Part shown: in pieces, positions 8,811 through 18,432 of the stretch
Numbering within the stretch: position 1 is the first letter of the stretch
Layout of the letters: each line of letters opens with the position of its first letter
Notes under the pieces: generated by a model
Told to the model about the DNA's origin: nothing
Databases searched by the model: none
What the model saw: only the letters and a program-made list of their open reading frames with translations
NCBI RefSeq assembly: GCF_001742285.1
Contig: NZ_MIEK01000056.1
Coordinates: forward strand, 62,001-126,000
Direction of reading: 5' to 3'
Length of the DNA stretch: 64,000 bases
Source of the DNA: Enterococcus rivorum
GTDB taxonomy: Bacteria; Bacillota; Bacilli; Lactobacillales; Enterococcaceae
Program-made: the position numbers and the translations under genes

Positions 8811-9022
8811 GCTGTGAGACACAGCGAATTTTTTTTATGAGCTGATGTCGAACAGTACACTTCACTACGTTTCGATCTCATCAACTTCTACGCATGAAAC
8901 ATGCTAGAGTTGAAGGAAGGCGAACGCAGAGGGCGTTGTCACCCCATAACTTGAGACTCAGCGAATTTTTTCAATTTCGAACAATATCTAGTCGGTTAAG
9001 GAAGGCGATTTTTTCAATCGCC
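8811..9022 (-). other. Hairpin-rich leader between ygeY and ygeW
   Basis: This gap contains at least five inverted repeats: 8811-8825 (GCTGTG/CACAGC), 8837-8881 (ATGAG..TCGAAC with GTTTCGA..CTCAT), 8881-8913 (about 13 paired bases around an AAA loop), about 8923-8937 (AACGC/GCGTT) and 9004-9022 (GGCGATT/AATCGCC). A motif reading TGAGACnCAGCGAATTTTTT followed by CGAACA occurs twice (8815-8854 and 8952-8983). It is more GC-rich than other gaps here. No known riboswitch or IS end is recognised; a structured 5' leader, processing region or small repeated element are the options. Confidence 0.55.
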
Positions 9023-9056
9023 ACCTCACCTATTCACTATATATCGTTATACCTAA

Positions 9057-10373
9057 TTATTTACCTTCACAATAAACACTTGGTAATGCCGCATATACTG
9101 CAGCACAACGAACTAAATCATCTTTCCAAGTTTTTTCATTTGGCGCATGTGCTTGTGCTTCTGCACCTGGTCCAAAACCAATACAAGGAATTCCGTTACG
9201 TCCCATAATTGATACACCATTTGTTGAGAATGTCCATTTGTCTAATAGTGGACGAGCTCTACGCATATCAATTGTTTCTTTTGAGCCTTCACGTTCTGTA
9301 CCATAAAGGTTTTCATGAGTTGCCATTAATGCTTTTGTTACATCATGGTCTTCTGGAATTACCCAAGTTGGGAAGTAACATTCGATAGGGTAAACACAGC
9401 CAGTATAAGATGGACGGTCATAGTCATACATTGATACTTTAACGTCATCTCCATATTTTTTAACAGCTGGTAAATTACGAATTTCATCTAAACAGCTTTC
9501 CCAAGTTTCACCAGCAGTCATACGACGGTCTAATGATACTGTACATCCATCTGCTACTGCACAACGACTTGGAGACGAGTGGAAAATTTGTGAAGCAGTT
9601 ACAGTTCCTTTTCCTAAGAAACGAGCTTCTTTCCATTGAGGATTATATTTTTCATCTAACATACGAACCAATCCTCTAATTGCTGTACTTTCAGTATCTC
9701 CATTGTTATTTAATGCACGAACATCTTGTAAAATGTCAGCCATTTTAAAAATTGCATTATCTCCACGTTCAGGTGCTGAACCATGACAAGAAACCCCTTT
9801 AACGTCTACGCGAATTTCCATACGTCCACGTTGTCCACGATAAATTCCACCGTCTGTTGGCTCAGTAGATACAACAAACTCTGGACGAATCTTGTCTTCT
9901 TTAATAATATATTGCCAACATAAACCATCACAGTCTTCTTCCTGAACAGTCACTGTTACTAATGCAGTATATTTATCATTTAAAAGACCTAGATCTTTCA
10001 TGATTTTTGCTCCATAAATTGCTGATACAATTCCACCTTCTTGGTCAGAAGTACCACGTCCACCAATTTCAGTGTCAGTTTCGTAACCATCATAAGGATC
10101 AAATTCCCAGTTACTCATTTCACCAATTCCAACAGTGTCCATATGGCCGTCAAAAGCGATGATTTTTTTACCTGTTCCCATAAATCCTAATACGTTTCCT
10201 TGTGGATCAACTTCAATCTTGTCAAAGCCTAGTTTTGTCATTTCAGCTTTTGCACGTTCCATTTTTGCGCCTTCTTCAGCACTTTCTCCTGGAATTTTAA
10301 CCAAGTCTCTTAAAAACTTGATCATGTCCTCTCTGTAACCTTCTGCTGCTGCGTTAATTGCTTTGAAATCCAT
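9057..10373 (-). CDS. ygeY: YgeY-family M20 metallohydrolase of selenium/purine clusters
   Basis: 438 residues of the M20 (ArgE/DapE) family. Visible metal and catalytic positions are AFDGHMDTV near residue 73, GTSDQEGG near 109, the VQEEDCDG glutamates near 144, STEPTDG near 169, and the C-terminal AQAHAPNE histidine near 413. It probably hydrolyses an amide or carbamoyl intermediate of ring breakdown; the substrate is not proven. It follows dpaL by 6 bases, so they are co-translated. The only unusual feature is the long structured gap after it. Confidence 0.92.
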   Translation of the reverse strand: MDFKAINAAAEGYREDMIKFLRDLVKIPGESAEEGAKMERAKAEMTKLGFDKIEVDPQGNVLGFMGTGKKIIAFDGHMDTVGIGEMSNWEFDPYDGYETDTEIGGRGTSDQEGGIVSAIYGAKIMKDLGLLNDKYTALVTVTVQEEDCDGLCWQYIIKEDKIRPEFVVSTEPTDGGIYRGQRGRMEIRVDVKGVSCHGSAPERGDNAIFKMADILQDVRALNNNGDTESTAIRGLVRMLDEKYNPQWKEARFLGKGTVTASQIFHSSPSRCAVADGCTVSLDRRMTAGETWESCLDEIRNLPAVKKYGDDVKVSMYDYDRPSYTGCVYPIECYFPTWVIPEDHDVTKALMATHENLYGTEREGSKETIDMRRARPLLDKWTFSTNGVSIMGRNGIPCIGFGPGAEAQAHAPNEKTWKDDLVRCAAVYAALPSVYCEGK

Positions 10374-10379
10374 TTATTA

Positions 10380-11573
10380 TTACCCCCATAAGATTTTTTT
10401 GTAGTTATCTGGATCTGTGTCGCCTTCTGTTGAGAACATTAAAACAGATGAATTTTCATCAAGTTTCAACGCATCACGTAAATCTTTGTATTCCGGATTA
10501 TGCATCACTGTTTCTACTAAGCCCATTGCTACTGCACCAGACTCACCTGAGATCACTTGTGGATCTCCTTTTAGTGGAGCTCCTAGCATCCTCATTCCTT
10601 TTGCAGATACCCAGTCAGGCGCTGAAACAAAGAATGACGTATGGTTTTCTAAAATGTCAAAAGAAATTGTATTTGGTTCTCCGCATGCTAGTCCAGCCAT
10701 AATTGTTTGTAAATCACCTTCAACGAAACGAATCTTACCGTCTTTTTCGATTGCTGATTTGTATAAACAATCTGCTACTTGTGCTTCAATAACAGTCATA
10801 ATTGGTGGATTGTCTGGATATAGATTAGCAAAATAACCAACAACAGCTCCTGCTAAACTACCAACACCCGCTTGAACAAAAACGTGTGTAGGACGTTCTG
10901 CTTTTGCTTCTTTTAATTGATCAGAAGCTTCTAAAGCCATTGTTCCGTACCCCTGCATAATCCACGTTGGAATTTTTTCATAACCATCCCAAGCGGTGTC
11001 TTGAACCATTACACCATTTTCAGTTTCTTCAGCCATTTTATTCGCCATTCGAACACATTCGTCATAATTGACTTCTTCAATCGTAACTGTTGAATTCTCT
11101 TTTCGAATATTTTCTAATCGTGTTTGTGTTGAGCCTTTTGGCATCAATACAACTGATTTTTGACCTAATTTATTTGCAGCCCAGGCAACACCTCGTCCGT
11201 GATTGCCATCTGTAGCTGTAAAGAATGTTGCTTGACCAAATTCGTCACGCAATTTATCAGAAGTTAACACATCATAAGTTAAATCTGCTACGTCTTTACC
11301 TAACTCATCAGCAATGTAGTTTGCCATTGCAAATGAGCCACCTAGCACTTTAAAAGCATTTAAGCCAAAACGATAGGATTCATCTTTAACAAAAAAGTTT
11401 TTGATTCCTAAGTATTCCGACATGTGTTTCAAATCTGCTAGTGGTGTTCTAGAATATTGCGGAAAACTTTTGTGAAACGTTAATGCCTTCTCAATTGCTT
11501 CCCTTGACATCAGATTGATATACTGATCGTCTGTTTTCGGCATTTCATTTGCCGTCCATTTAATTTTTTCCAA
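10380..11573 (-). CDS. dpaL: Diaminopropionate ammonia-lyase
   Basis: 397 residues of the fold-type II PLP family. The Schiff-base lysine is in GLNAFKVLGG near residue 74, DGNHGRGVAWAA is the substrate/phosphate loop near 121, and GVGSLAGAVVG near 238 is the PLP-phosphate glycine loop. It converts 2,3-diaminopropionate to pyruvate and two ammonia molecules through 2-aminoacrylate, the terminal carbon step of this pathway. The start codon is TTG (11571-11573), well placed 8 bases after GGAGGGG. It lies between hydantoinase and ygeY in one tight run. Confidence 0.94.
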   Translation of the reverse strand: MEKIKWTANEMPKTDDQYINLMSREAIEKALTFHKSFPQYSRTPLADLKHMSEYLGIKNFFVKDESYRFGLNAFKVLGGSFAMANYIADELGKDVADLTYDVLTSDKLRDEFGQATFFTATDGNHGRGVAWAANKLGQKSVVLMPKGSTQTRLENIRKENSTVTIEEVNYDECVRMANKMAEETENGVMVQDTAWDGYEKIPTWIMQGYGTMALEASDQLKEAKAERPTHVFVQAGVGSLAGAVVGYFANLYPDNPPIMTVIEAQVADCLYKSAIEKDGKIRFVEGDLQTIMAGLACGEPNTISFDILENHTSFFVSAPDWVSAKGMRMLGAPLKGDPQVISGESGAVAMGLVETVMHNPEYKDLRDALKLDENSSVLMFSTEGDTDPDNYKKILWG

Positions 11574-11604
11574 AAATCTTACCCCTCCATAAAATTTATT
11601 TAAA

Positions 11605-12999
11605 TCAACACGGGTTGATTGATTCCTTTACAATTTTTCGATGGATGAATTTCCCTTCCATCTCAGCTATACATTGCCCATTTTCTGCTACTTTTTTTCC
11701 TCTGAGGTATACAGCTTGCGCACTACCTTTCGTTTCCATCCCATCAAACGGAGTATAGTCTACTGTTTGAATTTGAGTTTTCGCAGAAATTACACCTTTT
11801 GTGTCGGGATTCCAAATAACAATGTCTGCATGGCTACCTTTTTGAATAATGCCTTTTTGCGGAAACAGATGAAACTGTTTTGCAATTCCTTCTGAAAGCA
11901 ACTCGACCATTCGTTCTAATGTGATTTTCCCTGTTGTTACGCCATAGGTATATATCAGCTCTGGTCGGGTTTCAACTCCCGGCATGCCATTAGGAATTTT
12001 GCTAAAATCATCTTTCCCTAATGTCTTTTGCCCTTCAAAATTGAAACTACAGTGGTCAGTGGAAATGGTATCAATTGAACCATCCATGACTCCTTCCCAA
12101 AGAACTTCCTGATCTTTTTTACTTCGCAATGGAGGTGAACAAACGTATTTAGCCCCTTCAAAATCAGGTCCATCATACAAATGGTCATCTAAAACTAGAT
12201 ATTGCGGACAAGTTTCAACGAAAAGCTTTTGACCTCGTGCTCGTGCCCTTCTGACAGCGGCTAATGATCTAGCTGTACTAAGGTGAACAATATTTACTGG
12301 CAATCCTGCTAAATCAGCAATCATCAAGTAACGCTCAACCGCCTCTGCTTCTACAGAATCAGGACGTGTTAACGGATGATAATGAGGTGTCAACTTCCCT
12401 TCACGTACAAACTTAGCAATCATTTCGTTGACCATATCGCCGTTTTCACAATGAATACCTAACATACCGTTGTATTTTTTTATTTCAGTCATTGCTTCAA
12501 ATATCTCAGCATCGGTTGTTCTCAAATTGTCATAAGCCATGTACATTTTGAATGATGTGATTCCTTCATCAATCATTTCCTTAATTTCACTAGAAATCGC
12601 TTTATTCCATTCAATAATTGACATATGGTAGGTATAATCACAAAAACTATTTCCCTCCGCTAGTCTGTTCCAATCAGTTAGACATTGCTTTAAACTTGTT
12701 CCTTTGCTAGGAGTTGCCATATCAATCACTGCAGTTGTTCCTTTCGCAACTGCAGCACGACTTCCAGTAGTAAAATTATCCGCAGTTCCAATCGAACCTT
12801 TACCATTGTTTAGTTCTAAATGTGTATGGGCGTCAATAAATCCTGGCAATAAATAACAACCAGACACATCTTCTACTTCAGAATTATCAATAGCTAAATT
12901 TGTACCAATCTCACTGATTATCTCTCCATCAATGCGAACATCTACTTTTCTTCGACCTTCTGCCGATACGACAATGCCGCCTTTTAATAAAATAGACAT
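11605..12999 (-). CDS. hydA: Dihydropyrimidinase/D-hydantoinase-like amidohydrolase
   Basis: 464 residues of the cyclic amidohydrolase family. Metal-site motifs are DAHTHLE near residue 55, SFKMYMAYD near 145 (the lysine expected to be carboxylated), GIHCEN near 178, IVHLSTARS near 233 and STDHCSF near 309. It should open a hydantoin- or dihydropyrimidine-like ring in the purine degradation route. ATG 12999 sits 8 bases after GGAGG; the upstream ATG at 13014 overlaps that RBS and is unlikely. Neighbours are ygfK and dpaL with 30-50 base gaps. Confidence 0.92.
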   Translation of the reverse strand: MSILLKGGIVVSAEGRRKVDVRIDGEIISEIGTNLAIDNSEVEDVSGCYLLPGFIDAHTHLELNNGKGSIGTADNFTTGSRAAVAKGTTAVIDMATPSKGTSLKQCLTDWNRLAEGNSFCDYTYHMSIIEWNKAISSEIKEMIDEGITSFKMYMAYDNLRTTDAEIFEAMTEIKKYNGMLGIHCENGDMVNEMIAKFVREGKLTPHYHPLTRPDSVEAEAVERYLMIADLAGLPVNIVHLSTARSLAAVRRARARGQKLFVETCPQYLVLDDHLYDGPDFEGAKYVCSPPLRSKKDQEVLWEGVMDGSIDTISTDHCSFNFEGQKTLGKDDFSKIPNGMPGVETRPELIYTYGVTTGKITLERMVELLSEGIAKQFHLFPQKGIIQKGSHADIVIWNPDTKGVISAKTQIQTVDYTPFDGMETKGSAQAVYLRGKKVAENGQCIAEMEGKFIHRKIVKESINPC

Positions 13000-13046
13000 C
13001 TTTTTAACCTCCATTTATAGAAGTTTTGGTCATTCGTATCTTATTC

Positions 13047-16000
13047 TTACATTTCCATACAATAATCATAGTTAGCTATCATTGTATCCATCAATTCAAT
13101 AATGTCTTTAGGAATATCTGAGCCTTGATCGGTCAGCTTAACTGTTTGAATATTATTCCACAATCTTACAAGACATTCTTTTGTTGTTGGATCTATCACA
13201 TAGAAACCAGAGTTGGTACTGTTCTCAAAATCTTCTTTTGTATTAAATAATGTAAATTTATCTTTATAAGGTGCACTAGCATAAGGACAGAATGTTTCAC
13301 AGTTTCCACATTCGTTACACATCCGATCAACGTGAACAATTTGAGGTTGCCCTTTGACTTGTACAACTATATTGGCACGGTTCGGACAAACATCCATACA
13401 AGATTCGCAAATGGTTGAACATTCTAAACAGCGGCCAGCATCACTACATTTTGATGTTTCAGGAATCAAGATTCCACGTTTATTTCGAACTTCCGCTACA
13501 TCTTCATTGATATTGGTTTGTTCGTAATGATTATTATGAATCTCACAAATATTTTTGGCTGCTTTTGTTGCATCAGCAATTGCTTCAACAATTGTCGCTG
13601 GGCCTAAGTTAGCATCACCAATCACGTAAACATCTTTTAAGTTGGTTTCTAATGTCTCTTGGTTAGAAACCACTTTTCCATATTGATTGGTTTGGATACC
13701 GATAGATTCATAGAAGCTTGTATCAACTTTTTCACCAACTGCTGCAATTACAGTATCAGCTGGTACTTCTGTATACTCACCAGTTGGTACAGGTTTTCTG
13801 CGTCCAGAAGCATCGCGTTCACCTAAACGCATTTTTTCACAAGTTAATACATTGTTTTCCAATTTAATTGGAGACAGTAGTTCTAAAAATTCAACACCAT
13901 CTTCTAAAGCAAGATACAGTTCTTCTTCATCCGCTGGCATATTTCGCTTATCTCTTCTATAAACTACTGAAACTTTTTTAACGTCAGGAAGCGTTGTAGC
14001 TGCTCGCGCACAGTCCATTGCTGTATTTCCGCCACCAACTATCACGACTTTTTCGCCATAAGGATTGATTGCCGGATTTTCTCGATTAGCTTTTAAGAAA
14101 TCTAAAGAATTGATTGTTTCTCCTACTTCTAATTTCAATTTTCCATGTTTCCAAGCCCCAATTGCATAAATAACATTGGTATAACCTAATTCTCTTAACT
14201 CTTCTAAACTTGGAGCTGCTTTTCCAGTTTTAAATTCAGTTCCCATGAATTTCGCCATATCCACATCTTTTTGAACAGATTCCATAGAAATTCTAAATTC
14301 TGGAACAATTTGGCTACATACGCCACCGATAGTATCGGCTTTTTCAAAAACAGTTACTGGCATTCCTTCTCTAGCCAATAGATATCCGGCAGAAATCCCT
14401 GCTGGTCCGCCACCTACAACAGCTGTTTTAGGAGCATCTTTTTTAGGTGTTGGTTTCTCCATTGATGCCATTAACTCATCATACGCATGTTCAGCTGCTT
14501 TTAGCTTCATTTCACGAATCTGAATAGAACTTTCATAAAATTGACGCGTACATTTTGTCATACAAGGGTGTGCACAGATTGTTCCTGTAATAAACGGCAA
14601 TGGATTTTTGTCTACAATAACTTTCAATGCTTCCAAATGGTTGCCTTCATTTACGTATCTTAAATAAGCAGGAATATCTTGATTAATTGGACAACCTCCA
14701 TCACTACGACAAGGCGCTGTGTAGCAATTTGTTAACGGAACAGTCGCTTTTAATTTAGGACTTTCTGAAATTTTAATTGATTTTTTATAGCGTGCTTGTG
14801 TTTTTGCTTTTTCAACAATTGCAGACAATTTTTCTAAGTCAACTTGAACATTTTTTGGATATTCAGAATCAGTTAGCAAATTGGCTACTTGATTCATTCG
14901 TTGATAGCCACCAGGTTTTAAAAGTGTTGTTGCCATCGTAATTGGCCAAATTCCTGCATCAAAAATATCCTTGATGTTAAATACATCGGCTCCACCTGAA
15001 TAAGAAATTTGTAATTTACCATTAAATTCATCAGATAATTTTTTAGCCAATGAAATACTTAGTGGGAAGAGTGAGCGACCTGACATGTACATTTCTTCTC
15101 CAGGAAGTTCATCTTCAGCGATGCCGACTGGGAAGGTATTAGTAATTTTCACTCCAAAACTTAAGTTTTTGCTATCTGCTAATGCTTGTAAACGTTTTAA
15201 CATTGGAACAGCATCTTCAAATTGTAAATCTTCTAAGAAATGATGATCGTCAAATACCATATAGTCAAAGCCAAGGTCGTCAAGCGTTTTACGAGTATAT
15301 TCGTAACCTAACATTGTAGGATTACACTTAATGAATGAATTTAAGCCTTTTTCTTCTAATAAATAAGTTGTAATTCGTTCAATCTCATCTGAAGGACATC
15401 CGTGCAATGTAGAAAGAGTAATTGAACGACAGACTTTTGGACTGATTGCCTCAATGTATTCTTTATCAATTTGTTTGAATTCCGATAAATATTTGTAAGC
15501 TACATCCTTACATTCTTGCCAAATGGGTGTTTTCTCTGCATCTTGCATATCAGTGATATATTTATCAATTTTTGGCGATTTAATCCCTTCTAAATCATAC
15601 CCAACACTCATATTGAAAATGAAGCCGTCTGGATTACCTAAACCTAGCTCTTTACTGAGTAATTTAAGAACGAACCAACCTTTAACATACTCATCATATG
15701 CTTGTGGTACTCGAAGTTCCGTTGACCATTCAACGTTATAACATTCGTCAGCTGCAGTAATACAAGGTTTGCTTACTGGTAAATCTTCGCCATCAATAAT
15801 TTGGACTGTTTTTACTTCAAAAAAGCGTGAGCCCGTTAAATACGAAGCAATAATATTTTGTGCTAATTGTGTGTGTGGCCCAGCAGCTGGTCCACAGGGT
15901 GTTTCCATTTTTTCCCCGAATAATGAAATCATTTTATTAGTATCTGCTTTGTAAAACTTGCGAACACCAAAAATAGATGATTCATTTTTATATTCCTTTA

Positions 16001-16052
16001 AAACCCAATTTAGTAAGGCATCAATTGAAATCGGGTGCATAATGTCGCTCAT
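13047..16052 (-). CDS. ygfK: YgfK, large iron-sulfur flavoprotein oxidoreductase ('putative selenate reductase' family)
   Basis: 1001 residues, like E. coli YgfK. The N-terminal half resembles dihydroorotate dehydrogenase barrels; GPAAGPHTQLAQN lies near residue 58. Cysteine clusters CYTAPCRSDGGCP and CAHPCMTKC follow at about 445-505. A GltD-like FAD/NAD(P)H module has VVGGGPAGISAG near 547 and VVIVGGGNTAMDCA near 675. Ferredoxin motifs CLECSTICESCMDVCP and CNECGNCETFCP lie near 895-945. It probably reduces a purine-derived ring using NAD(P)H; the selenate reductase name is historical. ATG 16052 follows AAGGAG by 8 bases, in preference to a GTG at 16061. Confidence 0.94.
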   Translation of the reverse strand: MSDIMHPISIDALLNWVLKEYKNESSIFGVRKFYKADTNKMISLFGEKMETPCGPAAGPHTQLAQNIIASYLTGSRFFEVKTVQIIDGEDLPVSKPCITAADECYNVEWSTELRVPQAYDEYVKGWFVLKLLSKELGLGNPDGFIFNMSVGYDLEGIKSPKIDKYITDMQDAEKTPIWQECKDVAYKYLSEFKQIDKEYIEAISPKVCRSITLSTLHGCPSDEIERITTYLLEEKGLNSFIKCNPTMLGYEYTRKTLDDLGFDYMVFDDHHFLEDLQFEDAVPMLKRLQALADSKNLSFGVKITNTFPVGIAEDELPGEEMYMSGRSLFPLSISLAKKLSDEFNGKLQISYSGGADVFNIKDIFDAGIWPITMATTLLKPGGYQRMNQVANLLTDSEYPKNVQVDLEKLSAIVEKAKTQARYKKSIKISESPKLKATVPLTNCYTAPCRSDGGCPINQDIPAYLRYVNEGNHLEALKVIVDKNPLPFITGTICAHPCMTKCTRQFYESSIQIREMKLKAAEHAYDELMASMEKPTPKKDAPKTAVVGGGPAGISAGYLLAREGMPVTVFEKADTIGGVCSQIVPEFRISMESVQKDVDMAKFMGTEFKTGKAAPSLEELRELGYTNVIYAIGAWKHGKLKLEVGETINSLDFLKANRENPAINPYGEKVVIVGGGNTAMDCARAATTLPDVKKVSVVYRRDKRNMPADEEELYLALEDGVEFLELLSPIKLENNVLTCEKMRLGERDASGRRKPVPTGEYTEVPADTVIAAVGEKVDTSFYESIGIQTNQYGKVVSNQETLETNLKDVYVIGDANLGPATIVEAIADATKAAKNICEIHNNHYEQTNINEDVAEVRNKRGILIPETSKCSDAGRCLECSTICESCMDVCPNRANIVVQVKGQPQIVHVDRMCNECGNCETFCPYASAPYKDKFTLFNTKEDFENSTNSGFYVIDPTTKECLVRLWNNIQTVKLTDQGSDIPKDIIELMDTMIANYDYCMEM

Positions 16053-16087
16053 GTACTTCACTCCTTAAATTCTTTATCTTTATATTT

Positions 16088-17422
16088 TTAAGCGTTAATT
16101 CTAGACCAAAGGGTTTGTGCTTGTGCTTGTGCATCTGACCAAATTTTTGCTTCGTCTACGCCTTGAACTTCACGGTTTCTCATTCGAACTTCACCATTAA
16201 TGATAGTATCGGTAACAGCGCCACCATTCATTCCAAATAGAATATGTGAGTTGTAATTCGTTTCATTCATAGGTGTTGGACCTTTATAATCTAAAACAAT
16301 GACATCGGCCGCTGCTCCATTCTCTAATACGCCTAATTTCTTATTAAAATAGCGGTTAGCCATTTTATGGTTATTGTTAAATAACATATCAGGAATTTCA
16401 GCCCATGCTGCATTAGGATCTGCTAAATGGTGTTTATGAATGATGTTGCCAACTTTATAAGATTCTGTTAAATCGTTTGTATAGCCATCTGTTCCTAAGC
16501 CCATAAGAATATTGTATTCATTGTGCATTCTCATTGCTGGTGGACAACCTACCGCATTCCCCATATTAGATTCAGGGTTTGTTACAACCATCGTGTCAGT
16601 GTCTCTCAAAAGCTCCATTTCATGAGGTCCAATATGAATACAGTGACCTGCCATTGATTGTTTGCCAAGAATACCGAAATCATATAAACGATGAATGATT
16701 GGTTTGCCATGTTTTGCCAAAGAATCATGAACATCTGCAATATCTTCTGCTACGTGGATGTGATAACCAACTCCATCAGGTGTATTAGCAGCACAAAGTT
16801 CTAAGGATTTATCAGACAATGTAAATGCGGCATGCATACCCATCATTGCTTTTTGCATATCGTCAGTTCTTTGGCTACTAGCTTTAATAAAATCAGCATT
16901 TTCTTTCACTGCTGCTTTCATTTTCTCTTCACCATCTCGGTCAGAAACTTCATAACATAAACATGTACGAACACCTAACTCATCAGCAGCTTGGGAAAGT
17001 TGTCCTAAGCTTCCTTCAATTGCACCATAACTAGCATGATGGTCAAAAACTGTAGTTACTCCATTTTTTACACTATCCAAATAAGCAATTTTTGCACTGT
17101 GATAACAATCTTGTAAATTTAACGTACGATCAATTCTCCACCATTGACCTTCCAAAATATCCATAAAATTCTTAGGATGATAATTATTAATGCTTAATCC
17201 TCTAGCAAAAGTACTATAGATGTGATTGTGCATATTGATAAACCCAGGCATAATAACTCCGCCCTTTGCATCAATAAATTCCGCTTCAGGAAACTCTTTT
17301 TTTAATTCAGATGTTGTTCCAACTTTTTCAATCGTGCTACCAGAAATGGCAACACAACCATCTTTGAAAAACTCTCCTTTCTCATTTCTCGTAATCAACT
17401 TTCCGTTTCCAACTAATAACAT
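16088..17422 (-). CDS. ssnA: SsnA-family amidohydrolase
   Basis: 444 residues of the metal-dependent amidohydrolase (guanine/cytosine deaminase-like) superfamily. Motifs are NMHNHIYSTFARG near residue 64, FDHHASYGA near 127, HIHVAEDIAD near 222, GHCIHIGPHE near 260 and GLGTDGYTND near 310. SsnA occurs in selenium-dependent hydroxylase/purine clusters and is presumed to deaminate or hydrolyse a ring intermediate. Of two adjacent ATGs (17425, 17422) the second is 7 bases from GGAGG. First gene of the minus-strand catabolic run; its promoter region carries two cre-like sites. Confidence 0.92.
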   Translation of the reverse strand: MLLVGNGKLITRNEKGEFFKDGCVAISGSTIEKVGTTSELKKEFPEAEFIDAKGGVIMPGFINMHNHIYSTFARGLSINNYHPKNFMDILEGQWWRIDRTLNLQDCYHSAKIAYLDSVKNGVTTVFDHHASYGAIEGSLGQLSQAADELGVRTCLCYEVSDRDGEEKMKAAVKENADFIKASSQRTDDMQKAMMGMHAAFTLSDKSLELCAANTPDGVGYHIHVAEDIADVHDSLAKHGKPIIHRLYDFGILGKQSMAGHCIHIGPHEMELLRDTDTMVVTNPESNMGNAVGCPPAMRMHNEYNILMGLGTDGYTNDLTESYKVGNIIHKHHLADPNAAWAEIPDMLFNNNHKMANRYFNKKLGVLENGAAADVIVLDYKGPTPMNETNYNSHILFGMNGGAVTDTIINGEVRMRNREVQGVDEAKIWSDAQAQAQTLWSRINA

Positions 17423-17458
17423 CATTGATCCTCCTATTTTTTTATTTTTTTGATATCG

Positions 17459-17486
17459 TGTATAATAAATTAGTAATCGCTTACAA
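17459..17486 (-). promoter_or_regulatory. Promoter of the ssnA-ygfK-hydA-dpaL-ygeY run
   Basis: On the minus strand TTGTAA (17481-17486) and TATACA (17459-17464) are 16 bases apart, giving a short leader before the ssnA RBS. The -35 box is covered by a cre-like sequence. Assignment is by consensus only. Confidence 0.5.
17472..17485. promoter_or_regulatory. cre-like CcpA site on the ssnA promoter
   Basis: TGTAAGCGATTACT on the minus strand matches 13 of 14 positions of the cre consensus TGWAANCGNTNWCA and overlaps the -35 box, a classic repression position. Confidence 0.6.
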
Positions 17487-17551
17487 ATCCGTTAGCTCAA
17501 TTATTCACTAGATTTATTAAAAATCATACGAAGACTTTACTCATATATAAT

Positions 17552-17565
17552 AATAAGCGTTTGCA
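17552..17565. promoter_or_regulatory. Second cre-like site upstream
   Basis: TGCAAACGCTTATT on the minus strand matches 13 of 14 of the relaxed cre consensus TGNAANCGNWNNCW. It lies between the ssnA promoter and the divergent regulator gene and could affect either. Confidence 0.4.
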
Positions 17566-17769
17566 TAACAGAGAATTCGAATGATTTATCTCATCTCGAG
17601 AAAAGTATACCACTAAAACTAAAAAAAAACAATGCTACCTAAAAAATTTTTTTAGCGATTTTTCCTTACAAAACTTGTATTATTTTTTGCACCATGCTAT
17701 CATTACTTTCGAAGATAACGATTTATTAACGCTTTATATTTGTTAGATTATATGGAAAGGATTGAGATT

Positions 17770-18408
17770 ATGCTTTCAGATAGAAAACTGAAGTTTCTAA
17801 CTCAAATCGCTAAAGCATTAGCTGGACAATTCGGGGATAATTGTGAAATAGTGATTCACCAAATAAATGAAGACAACATAAATAATACGATTGTCTCAAT
17901 TGAAAATGGCCATGTATCCTCTCGCCAATTAGGAGATGGACCTTCTCAAGTAGTTTTAGAAGCGTTAAAAAAGAAGCCTGCTGATATAAAAGATCACATT
18001 AATTATTTAACTCGTACTCATGATGGTAGGATTTTAAAATCAAGTACGGTTTACTTTAAAGATGAGGAAGAAAATTTGGAAGTCATTTTTGCTATAAATT
18101 ATGATATAACTAATTTAATTGCAGCAGAAACAACTTTACAAACACTGACTTCTATCAATGAAGAAGAAAACGATAAAGAGCCTGAATATATCCCACAAGA
18201 CATTAACGAATTGCTGGATGATCTTATTCAAGAATCTGTAAAACTCGTTGGTAAACCTGTTCCTTTAATGAATAAAGACGATAAAATCAAGTGTATTCAA
18301 TTTTTAAATGGAAAAGGTGCATTTTTAGTAACTAAGTCTGGCGATAAAGTGGCAAATTTCTTTAATATCTCTAAATACACTTTATACAGTTACATAGATG
18401 CAAAATAG
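17770..18408 (+). CDS. YheO/DauR-like transcriptional regulator (PAS-like plus HTH)
   Basis: 212 residues. The N-terminal part (FLTQIAKALAGQFGDNCEIVIHQ, given here as FLTQIAKALAGQ and NCEIVIHQ) matches the YheO-like PAS domain, and the C-terminal CIQFLNGKGAFLVTKSGDKVANFFNISKYTLYSYI region is the HTH_22 type: CIQFLNGKGAF then VANFFNISKYTLYSYI. It is divergent from ssnA and is the best candidate for the pathway regulator; the effector is unknown. ATG 17770 follows AAAGGA by 8 bases, preferred over a TTG at 17740. A 345-base gap with promoters and cre sites separates it from ssnA. A hairpin terminator follows. Confidence 0.85.
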   Translation: MLSDRKLKFLTQIAKALAGQFGDNCEIVIHQINEDNINNTIVSIENGHVSSRQLGDGPSQVVLEALKKKPADIKDHINYLTRTHDGRILKSSTVYFKDEEENLEVIFAINYDITNLIAAETTLQTLTSINEEENDKEPEYIPQDINELLDDLIQESVKLVGKPVPLMNKDDKIKCIQFLNGKGAFLVTKSGDKVANFFNISKYTLYSYIDAK

Positions 18409-18432
18409 CTAAAACGATTAACTAGATTTATT

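Noticed and set aside
8894-9208. Plus-strand open frame of about 104 codons in the ygeY-ygeW gap
   Set aside because: It runs antisense into ygeY, has no RBS and an unnatural composition; the stems better explain the sequence.
16053-16061. GTG start of ygfK three codons upstream
   Set aside because: It overlaps the AAGGAG ribosome binding site that serves the ATG at 16052.
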